Assembly (NCBI GenBank): GCA_021772235.1
Contig: JAJFMI010000117.1
Location: forward strand, 1-13,094
Source of the DNA: Chlamydiota bacterium
GTDB taxonomy: Bacteria > Chlamydiota > Chlamydiia > Chlamydiales > JAJFMI01
Reading direction: 5' to 3'
Length of the DNA: 13,094 nucleotides
Position 1 is the stretch's first letter. Every line of letters starts with the position of its first letter. Under the pieces are notes generated by a model. It was not told where the DNA came from. It saw only the letters and a list, made by a program, of their open reading frames with translations, and did not search any database. Made by a program: the position numbers and the translations under genes. Shown here piece after piece: positions 7,688 through 13,094 of the stretch.

Positions 7688-8397
7688 TTTACGGCGGTCC
7701 AGGAACCGACTACCATTGCAAAAACGAATCCCTAAAACTCATGCATAGTTTTCTAGGAACTCGCTACAGCGTGCAACTTGTAGATGAAAACTATTTAAGA
7801 AAAGAATCATGGGAAGAAACCACAACTCTTATTGTACTTCCTGGAGGAGCTGATCGCCAATACATGGATGCATTTGAACAACATCATATCAATCAGCGTC
7901 TGCGCAATTTTGTGTTTTCTGGGAGGCGGTATTTAGGCATCTGCGCCGGCGCCTATTTTGCAGGGAAAAGCATCATTTACGCACCCAACACACCGGGCGA
8001 AATCATTGCTGATCGCGCCCTTCATTTTTTTCCTGGTACCATTACAGGCCCTCATTTGGCTCCTTATGATAATGAAACAAAAAGCGGTGCTAGATGCGCG
8101 CGCATCACTACAGAAGAACAAACAAAACTCTCCCTCTACTATCACGGAGGCTGTTCTTTTCCTAAAAACACCCCATCAGACATTTTAGCCAGTTATGATG
8201 AGACAGGAGAGCCTGCAATTGTTCGCTGTTCTTATGGAAAAGGAAGAGCCTATCTTTCTGGAGTCCATTTTGAAATCAACCCTCACAAACTCGACAAAAA
8301 GAACCCATACTTAAGGAGTATCCTGCCAAATCTCTTAGCAGGAAACATTGCACGCATCAATTTCTTGCGCACCTTTCTCCCTAAAATATTGCTATAA
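7669..8397 (+). CDS. stand-alone BPL_N domain protein (biotin-protein-ligase N-terminal, glutamine-amidotransferase-like)
   Basis: From TTG at 7669 the protein has 242 aa. It begins LEKNILIYGGPGTDYHCKNE. LIVLPGGADRQYMD (54-67) and YLGICAGAYFAG (88-99), with Cys92 at the nucleophile elbow, match the BPL_N family, as do FFPGTITGPHLAPY, YYHGGCSF and the late GKGRAYLSGVHFE. That fold is found at the N-terminus of eukaryotic biotin-protein ligases and belongs to the DJ-1/PfpI-like class I amidotransferase group. The biotin-ligase catalytic domain is absent, so it is not BirA. The TTG start is supported by AGGAGG 5 nt upstream. The first 57 codons of the longer open frame (from 7498) lie over bioY and translate to unconserved sequence. 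Overlap with bioY and the shared biotin theme suggest a role in biotin handling; its biochemical activity is unknown to me. Confidence 0.85.
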   Translation: MEKNILIYGGPGTDYHCKNESLKLMHSFLGTRYSVQLVDENYLRKESWEETTTLIVLPGGADRQYMDAFEQHHINQRLRNFVFSGRRYLGICAGAYFAGKSIIYAPNTPGEIIADRALHFFPGTITGPHLAPYDNETKSGARCARITTEEQTKLSLYYHGGCSFPKNTPSDILASYDETGEPAIVRCSYGKGRAYLSGVHFEINPHKLDKKNPYLRSILPNLLAGNIARINFLRTFLPKILL

Positions 8398-8398
8398 T
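8390..8398 (+). promoter_or_regulatory. extended -10 promoter for the DUF1016 gene
   Basis: TGCTATAAT holds a perfect TATAAT (8393-8398) with the TG extension, overlapping the stop codon of the BPL_N gene. No proper -35 occurs at 16-18 bp; a TTGC is present only 22 bp upstream. A start near 8405 would give a leader of about 36 nt containing GGGAGGA, 7-8 nt before the ATG at 8441. This suggests that the DUF1016 gene is transcribed separately from bioY. Confidence 0.6.
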
Positions 8399-8440
8399 CT
8401 CTTAAATTCTTCATAATATCTTTCAAAGGGAGGACTCGTT

Positions 8441-9484
8441 ATGCCAGAGACAGCAGTCATAAGTTCGGGTTATAAACAACTTTTGCAAGAGATTAAGCAA
8501 AAAGTTCATTCATCACAAATCAAAGCCGCCCTTTCCGTTAACAAAGAACTCATCCAACTCTACTGGGAAATTGGTAAAGCCCTAAGCCAAAAACAGAGAG
8601 AAGAGAACTGGGGCACAAAAGCAGTTGAAAAGCTTGCTAAAGATCTTAAGTTTGCCTTTCCAGATCTGAAGGGCTTCTCACGTACTAATTTATTTAGAAT
8701 GAGTGGGTTTTACCAAGCTTACGAAATAGTCCCACAAGCTGTGGGACTATTTCAAAACCACCCAATTTTCTCCATTCCTTGGGGACATAATATACTGCTC
8801 ATTGAAAAAATAAATTCTTATGAGAAAAGAATTTGGTATATTCAACAGACGATTGAAAATGGATGGAGCCGCAATGTTCTTTTGCATTGGATCACAAGCA
8901 ATCTCTACGAAAGACAGGGAAAAACGATCACAAACTTTAAGGAAACTCTTCCTCCGATTCAGTCAGATTTGGCACAGGCAACACTAAAAGATCCTTATTG
9001 TTTTGATTTCTTAACCATAAGGAAGCAATTTGATGAAAAGGAGTTAGAAGGCGGTTTAGTTGAACATATTCAAAGGTTTCTAACTGAGCTTGGTCATGGT
9101 TTCGCATTTATGGGCAGGCAATACCCTCTCAAGGTGGCAGGCGATACTTATCATCTAGACCTTCTTTTCTACCATACAAAATTGCATTGCTACGTTGTTG
9201 TTGAACTAAAGGCAGGTTCTTTTGAACCACGAGATGCGGGTCAGATGAACTTTTATTTGAGTGCAACTGATGATCTTCTAAAAGAACCTGAAGATAAACC
9301 CAGCATTGGTCTTTTGCTTTGCAAAGACAAAAAAGGGCTCAAAGTGGAATATGCGTTGCGAGATGTGCGTAAACCCATCGGCGTTGCAGAATATGAGACG
9401 CAAATACTAGATTCCTTACCCAATGAGTTCAAGAGTTCACTACCTTCAATTGAAGAAATTGAACAAGAGCTAAATGACAACTAG
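8441..9484 (+). CDS. DUF1016 (YhcG-type) PDDEXK nuclease family protein
   Basis: This 347-aa protein has the two-part DUF1016 architecture. The N-terminal part (about 10-160) has YWEIGKALSQKQ, WGTKAVEKLAKDL, FSRTNLFRMSGFYQAY, IPWGHNILLIEKI and the WSRNVLLHWI helix. The C-terminal nuclease domain (about 180-335) has LVEHIQRFLTELGHGFAFMGRQYPL, then D240 in HLDLLFYH and E255-x-K257 in VVVELKAGSF, the PD-(D/E)XK active site. GQMNFYLS, IGLLLCKDKK and KPIGVAEYETQ complete the family pattern. Members are common in accessory DNA, and YhcG-like proteins have been linked to defence or DNA turnover; its role here is not known. It has its own promoter and a good ribosome site. It lies between biotin and menaquinone genes with no functional link to either, which suggests acquisition. 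A 31-bp hairpin lies within residues 95-105. Confidence 0.93.
   Translation: MPETAVISSGYKQLLQEIKQKVHSSQIKAALSVNKELIQLYWEIGKALSQKQREENWGTKAVEKLAKDLKFAFPDLKGFSRTNLFRMSGFYQAYEIVPQAVGLFQNHPIFSIPWGHNILLIEKINSYEKRIWYIQQTIENGWSRNVLLHWITSNLYERQGKTITNFKETLPPIQSDLAQATLKDPYCFDFLTIRKQFDEKELEGGLVEHIQRFLTELGHGFAFMGRQYPLKVAGDTYHLDLLFYHTKLHCYVVVELKAGSFEPRDAGQMNFYLSATDDLLKEPEDKPSIGLLLCKDKKGLKVEYALRDVRKPIGVAEYETQILDSLPNEFKSSLPSIEEIEQELNDN
8723..8753. repeat. 31-bp inverted repeat with 14-bp perfect arms inside the DUF1016 gene
   Basis: GAAATAGTCCCACA (8723-8736) and TGTGGGACTATTTC (8740-8753) are exact reverse complements around an AGC loop. Both arms are read in frame as part of the protein, encoding EIVPQAVGLF just upstream of the conserved IPWGHN motif. 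There is no poly-T run after it, so it is not a normal terminator. Confidence 0.9.
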
Positions 9485-9495
9485 AAAAAAGTTTT

Positions 9496-10230
9496 GTGAA
9501 GATTTTACGATCTATGCATAATGCGGCCATGAGCATAGAAAAAGATAAGTCATTTGAGATGTTCGATCGCATCTCTCCAACATACGATCGCATTAACCGT
9601 ATCCTTTCATTAGGTCTTGATATGCGCTGGCGCAAAAATGTTGCAAACCACCTGCCACAAAGAAAAAATATGCGCATTTTAGATATTGCCACTGGCACTG
9701 GCGATCAAATGATTGCCTTAATGGAAGGCTCAAGCGAGATTGCTGAAGCTGTAGGAATCGACTTAGCTGAAGAAATGCTCGCAATCGGAAAAAAGAAAAT
9801 TCAGAACAAGCAATTTGGAAACAAAGTACGCTTCCAAAAAGCATCTGGTATGGAACTCCCCTTTCCTGATAACTCTTTTCATTTCGTCTCTTTAAGTTTT
9901 GGTATTCGCAACATGAGTGATCCAAAACGCTGTTTACGTGAGATCGCACGCGTTTTGAAACCGGATGGACGGGCGGCTATTTTGGAATTTTCTCTTCCAA
10001 AAAACCAGCTCATTAAGACTGGTCACCTCTTTTACCTGCGGCATGTACTACCAAAAATCGGCACCTTGCTCTCTAAAGATCAAGAGGCCTATCGCTATTT
10101 AAATCAGACGATCGAATCTTTTCCCTACGGATCTGTTTTCTGTGCCTTGATGCGCGATGCAGGATTTAGCAAAACAGCTGTCTACCCACAAATGATGGGA
10201 GCAGTTTCCCTTTATACGGGAGAGCTGTAA
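9496..10230 (+). CDS. menG: demethylmenaquinone methyltransferase MenG/UbiE
   Basis: This SAM-dependent enzyme performs the last C-methylation of menaquinone. It has a class I methyltransferase fold: motif I is ILDIATGTGDQM (61-72), the acidic residue of motif II is D89, then ELPFPDNSFHFVSLSFGIRNMSDP (120-143), RVLKPDGRAAILEFSLP (152-168) and a YLNQTIESFP segment (201-210), all typical of UbiE/MenG. The start is uncertain. The longest frame opens with GTG at 9496 (244 aa), but ATGs at 9514 and 9529 are in frame and none has a convincing ribosome site. The 9529 start gives MSIEKDKSFEMFDRIS, closest to usual homologues (233 aa). It is 11 nt after the DUF1016 gene and directly abuts menF. The men neighbours favour a menaquinone rather than a ubiquinone role. 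Confidence 0.93.
   Translation: MKILRSMHNAAMSIEKDKSFEMFDRISPTYDRINRILSLGLDMRWRKNVANHLPQRKNMRILDIATGTGDQMIALMEGSSEIAEAVGIDLAEEMLAIGKKKIQNKQFGNKVRFQKASGMELPFPDNSFHFVSLSFGIRNMSDPKRCLREIARVLKPDGRAAILEFSLPKNQLIKTGHLFYLRHVLPKIGTLLSKDQEAYRYLNQTIESFPYGSVFCALMRDAGFSKTAVYPQMMGAVSLYTGEL
10218..10222 (+). promoter_or_regulatory. Shine-Dalgarno GGGAG supporting the menF TTG start
   Basis: GGGAG within the last codons of menG lies 8 nt before TTG at 10231, which immediately follows the menG TAA. This supports reinitiation or coupling rather than a downstream ATG for menF. Confidence 0.55.
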
Positions 10231-11235
10231 TTGCTGGGAAAATGGTTGCAAAAGCAAGGTGATTTTCCCAAAGTTCTTTTTGCAGGTGAAAATGGCGCGA
10301 TCGCTGGAAGTGGTATGGCAGAAAAGCGCAGGGATCTCTTCTTCCATGCGCAAGACTTTTTCCCTTTTGATCGAAAAACAGCTCTTTGGGAAAAGTTCCC
10401 CTCTTCGGTAACTTTCTCTCCCAAATACTCTCATGAAGGAGAGCTTGAAAAAAAAAATCACCCTTTTTCCTTACCAGAAAGAATTGTCCACTCTCCCGCA
10501 TTCCCAAAATATGAGCGAATTTTGCAGGAACTATTATCTGATGGGGTGCAGAAGGCTGTTTTTGCCCGCCAAACCACTTTCACTTATAAGAAAAATCTCG
10601 ATCCTTATGTCTACTTGAATCATTTTGCAGGGAAGGGAAAGCTCTTTTTCTACCAGGTGGATCCCGAGACGACTTTTCTTGGTAGCACACCAGAATCCCT
10701 CTTTGAACGCGATGGAAATAGGATTACAACGGCTGCAATTGCCGGCACGCGTCCTCTTGGCTGCGGAAAAGAACTTTTGCAATCGTTGAAAGACTTAGCT
10801 GAATTCGGTTTTGTACAAAATGAGATTGCAAAAACACTTTCGCAATTTTGCGACGCGCTAGATTTTGAGAAAAAACCAGGCCTTTTGCAGACACCTAACC
10901 TAGAACATCTCTATACAATTTTTCGAGGACGGCTAAAAACGATTGATGATCAGGCTCTTATATCAGCATTACACCCTACTCCTGCAACTTGTGGTGTGCC
11001 TAAAGAAAAAGTGCTGAGAAGGCTGTATGAGAGCGAATCCTTCGACCGCGGCTGGTACGCCGCTCCAATCGGTTTTTCTACAAAAAAGCGTGCGCATTTC
11101 TTTGTTGCAATACGTTCTGCATTAATTGTGCGGAATCAATTGCATCTTTTTGCGGGAAGCGGTATTGTAAGCAACTCAAAGAGTAATGATGAATGGAACG
11201 AACTGAATAATAAAATAAAGTTATGGACAATGTAG
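10231..11235 (+). CDS. menF: isochorismate synthase MenF
   Basis: This enzyme converts chorismate to isochorismate, the entry step to menaquinone. Length is 334 aa, shorter than E. coli MenF (431) or EntC (391), with a reduced N-terminal part of about 85 residues before the chorismate-binding domain. That domain has KAVFAR with the general-base-type Lys108, FLGSTPESLFE with Glu155, AAIAGTRPLG (168-177), HLYTIFRG, LHPTPATCGVPKE, ESFDRGWYAAPIGF, FFVAIRSALI and GSGIVSNSKSNDEWNE. The set is that of chorismate-utilising enzymes. The isochorismate call rests on these motifs together with menG and menD on either side, and I did not see features of anthranilate synthase. The start is TTG at 10231, supported by GGGAG 8 nt upstream, inside menG. 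Upstream in the same frame is menG itself, so no longer N-terminus is available. It overlaps menD by 13 bp. Confidence 0.88.
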   Translation: MLGKWLQKQGDFPKVLFAGENGAIAGSGMAEKRRDLFFHAQDFFPFDRKTALWEKFPSSVTFSPKYSHEGELEKKNHPFSLPERIVHSPAFPKYERILQELLSDGVQKAVFARQTTFTYKKNLDPYVYLNHFAGKGKLFFYQVDPETTFLGSTPESLFERDGNRITTAAIAGTRPLGCGKELLQSLKDLAEFGFVQNEIAKTLSQFCDALDFEKKPGLLQTPNLEHLYTIFRGRLKTIDDQALISALHPTPATCGVPKEKVLRRLYESESFDRGWYAAPIGFSTKKRAHFFVAIRSALIVRNQLHLFAGSGIVSNSKSNDEWNELNNKIKLWTM

Positions 11236-12947
11236 CCTGGGCAAAAATTTTGGTAAAAGAGTTAATCCACCAAAAGGTGCGCTATTTTTGCGTTGCACCA
11301 GGAATGCGCTCTACTCCACTAATCAAAGCGATTGATGAACATCCCCTCGCGCAAATCATGACGCATTTTGATGAGCGTGGTGTAGGTTTTCATGCTCTCG
11401 GATTTGCAAAAGCAACTGGAATGCCTGTTGCTATCGTGACTACATCTGGTACGGCTCTTGGAAATATCATGCCGGCTGTTATGGAAGCGTATCACGATGA
11501 GATTCCTTTGATTGTTTTATCAGGAGACCGCCCCCCAGAATTACAAGATTGTGGTGCCAACCAAACGACTAACCAAGTCAATTTTTTCGGTCTGCATGTT
11601 AAACAGAGTGATGAAATCCCCTGCCCTGCAAACACTCTCTCTCCGCAATTTTTGCAACAAAAGTGCCATCACACAATACAGAAAGCACTCAGCAGCCCTC
11701 AAGGACCTGTACATCTCAATTGCCACTATCGTAAGCCTTTAGTTCGAAAAGCAAGTGAGGAGATCGAGCTCTCACCCAAACGCACTTATCTACCGACACA
11801 AGTAATTGATAAAAACTCTTTGCAAGAAATTGCAGACGAATTGATGCGCCACGAAAAAGGTGCTATTATCGTTGGTCGCCTCCCTCTCTCAAGTGAAACG
11901 CATTTGATTACAGAGCTTGCGCGTAAACTTGGCTGGCCCATCCTTCCTGATATTCTCTCTCATTGTCGCGCTGATGGGCCGCAAAGTATTCCCCACTTTG
12001 AAGCGATCATTGAAAATAGCTCAGATCTTAAGCGCCTTGCGCCTACGGCTATCCTCCATCTTGGAAAGGGCTACATGAGCCGAACGCTACTTGATTTTCT
12101 AGCGCAAAACCCTCCAGAGAAAATGTTTCATGTGAGCCATCTGCGTTTTGACCCAGCGCATATTGTCACAGACCACGTTAAAGCCGACCCCTTGATTTTT
12201 GCTGAAAACCTTTCTAGCCTACTCAAAGGAGCGGGTCCGAATAGCTTCACAGCCCTTTGGGAAGATTTAAATAAAACGGTAGCAAAATCCATTACAAGTT
12301 TTTTTGAGAATAAAAAGAGCCTTTCTGAAATGGAAGTGGCGCGACTTTTCTCCTCGCACCTTGGTCCTTACGAGGGGCTCTTTCTCTCTAACAGCATGCC
12401 TATACGCGATTTTTCCTATCTCTATCATCATTCCAAGAAAGCTGGTCCCATTTTTGCCAATCGCGGTCTCTCAGGCATTGACGGGAATATCGCTACAGCA
12501 ATTGGCATTGCACGTGCACTAAAAAAACGCACTTGGGCCGTTATCGGTGACCTTGCTTTTCTTCACGACCTCAATTCTCTTGCTCAACTCAAGCGTGATC
12601 TACCCATCACCTTCATCGTCATTAATAATGGCGGCGGCGGCATCTACTCTTTTCGCGCTACACGCGAGCACAAAGAATTTTCCGAGAACGTCCTAGCTTG
12701 TTCCCATGCGCGCGATTTCCGCGCCATTGCCGAACAGTTTTCTCTTCAGCACTTCAAACCCAAAACTTGTGAAGAATTCCAAGAGATAGCTCTCTATGGC
12801 GCGCCACAAGACGGTCCCTCAATCATTGAAATCGAAACAGACCGCGAAGAAAATTACACCCTGCATCAAGAGCTAAAACGCGCCCTAAAAGGCTTTGATA
12901 AAAAGCTTAAAACGCGCACATTTGCGACCTACGGCCCTCAATTTTAA
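11223..12947 (+). CDS. menD: SEPHCHC synthase MenD
   Basis: This thiamine-diphosphate enzyme joins isochorismate and 2-oxoglutarate (the second menaquinone step). Length is 574 aa. The N-terminal PYR domain has VAPGMRSTPL (24-33), HFDERGVGFHALGFAKATG with ThDP-activating Glu51, VTTSGTALGN, and SGDRPPELQDCGANQT with Arg103. The C-terminal PP domain has LSNSMPIRDF with R395, NRGLSGIDG (413-421), the metal-binding IGDLAFLHDLNSL with G442-D443, and VINNGGGGIYSF (467-477). A conserved first Ser of PGSRSTP is replaced by Met28. The ATG at 11223 is inside the end of menF (13-bp overlap), so expression is coupled. Its stop overlaps by 4 bp the end of a convergent open frame. MenH, MenC, MenE, MenB and MenA are not in the window. 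Confidence 0.97.
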   Translation: MDNVAWAKILVKELIHQKVRYFCVAPGMRSTPLIKAIDEHPLAQIMTHFDERGVGFHALGFAKATGMPVAIVTTSGTALGNIMPAVMEAYHDEIPLIVLSGDRPPELQDCGANQTTNQVNFFGLHVKQSDEIPCPANTLSPQFLQQKCHHTIQKALSSPQGPVHLNCHYRKPLVRKASEEIELSPKRTYLPTQVIDKNSLQEIADELMRHEKGAIIVGRLPLSSETHLITELARKLGWPILPDILSHCRADGPQSIPHFEAIIENSSDLKRLAPTAILHLGKGYMSRTLLDFLAQNPPEKMFHVSHLRFDPAHIVTDHVKADPLIFAENLSSLLKGAGPNSFTALWEDLNKTVAKSITSFFENKKSLSEMEVARLFSSHLGPYEGLFLSNSMPIRDFSYLYHHSKKAGPIFANRGLSGIDGNIATAIGIARALKKRTWAVIGDLAFLHDLNSLAQLKRDLPITFIVINNGGGGIYSFRATREHKEFSENVLACSHARDFRAIAEQFSLQHFKPKTCEEFQEIALYGAPQDGPSIIEIETDREENYTLHQELKRALKGFDKKLKTRTFATYGPQF

Positions 12948-13094
12948 AGGCCCCAGTCATATTCAGGTAAATTAGCAGTGTAAAGATACCCATATAACTC
13001 CGAACACATTTTTCCACTTAAGGCATGCTTCATTGGAAGGATTCGTACTTTAGTGGCCAGACATTTTTCACTCATTACGCGCTCTTCGATATAT
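12944..13094 (-). CDS. C-terminal end of an unidentified minus-strand protein (cut by window edge)
   Basis: Reading leftward from the right edge, the frame is open for 48 complete codons and ends at TAA (plus-strand 12944-12946). The translation ends LSGKMCSELYGYLYTANLPEYDWGL. I do not recognise a family. It meets menD tail to tail, with stop codons overlapping by 4 bp, the same arrangement as bipA and its neighbour. That, and codon content like the surrounding genes, makes a real coding end plausible, but an open frame this short could be chance. Apart from it, the last 147 bp of the window hold no other feature I can see. Confidence 0.45.
   Translation of the reverse strand, partial: YIEERVMSEKCLATKVRILPMKHALSGKMCSELYGYLYTANLPEYDWGL

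Noticed and set aside
8723..8770. The hairpin in the DUF1016 gene as a transcription terminator or gene break
   Set aside because: No T-run follows it, and the reading frame continues through it into conserved nuclease motifs up to 9484.
9493..9530. A separate promoter for menG in the gap after the DUF1016 gene
   Set aside because: The gap is only 11 nt to the first possible start, and no TATAAT-like box with a suitable -35 was found near it.
12932..12953. GGCC repeats around the menD stop as a terminator stem
   Set aside because: The stem would have only about 4 bp with a long loop and no T-run.

Overview
The window looks like chromosomal core sequence from a bacterium of the phylum Chlamydiae, most likely an environmental, Chlamydia-like lineage. 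The clue is the gene order DUF721 - gyrB - gyrA on one strand, which matches the CT191-CT190-CT189 order I recall from Chlamydia trachomatis. A GyrA quinolone-pocket region of chlamydial type also fits. A BipA/TypA GTPase and classical menaquinone genes (menG, menF, menD) would be unusual for Chlamydia itself but fit its amoeba-associated relatives. This placement is inference from memory; no database search was possible.

Layout. Positions 1-4371 are a minus-strand operon running right to left: a DciA-like DUF721 protein, gyrB, then gyrA, which is cut by the left edge and keeps its first 514 codons. The 74-bp gap 4372-4445 is a divergent promoter region. bipA/typA reads rightward from it (4446-6260), apparently with almost no 5' leader. 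A minus-strand gene (6257-7021) meets bipA tail to tail; it encodes a winged-helix domain joined to a C-terminal domain that resembles DUF6314. A 15-bp perfect palindrome lies in the gap between that gene and a rightward biotin pair: bioY (biotin uptake S-component) and a stand-alone BPL_N glutamine-amidotransferase-like protein. The second gene starts at a TTG inside the end of bioY. A perfect extended -10 at the end of this pair leads into a DUF1016/YhcG-type PDDEXK nuclease gene (8441-9484), which carries a 14-bp perfect inverted repeat inside its coding sequence. Next comes a tight menG-menF-menD run (9496-12947): menF starts on the base after the menG stop, and menD overlaps menF by 13 bp. 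At the right edge a minus-strand open frame of at least 48 codons ends against menD tail to tail.

How the genes work together. The left operon joins a probable replicative-helicase loader with both gyrase subunits. The biotin pair imports biotin and probably links it to protein biotinylation. The men genes supply isochorismate synthase, SEPHCHC synthase and the final C-methylation of menaquinone; the other men genes are not in the window.

There is no gene-free stretch longer than about 110 bp, and no tRNA, rRNA, CRISPR array or insertion sequence was seen. No convincing rho-independent terminator was found. Most of the window is ordinary housekeeping sequence. The parts worth a second look are the winged-helix/DUF6314 fusion with its adjacent palindrome, the stand-alone BPL_N gene, the hairpin inside the DUF1016 gene, and the GyrA quinolone pocket.
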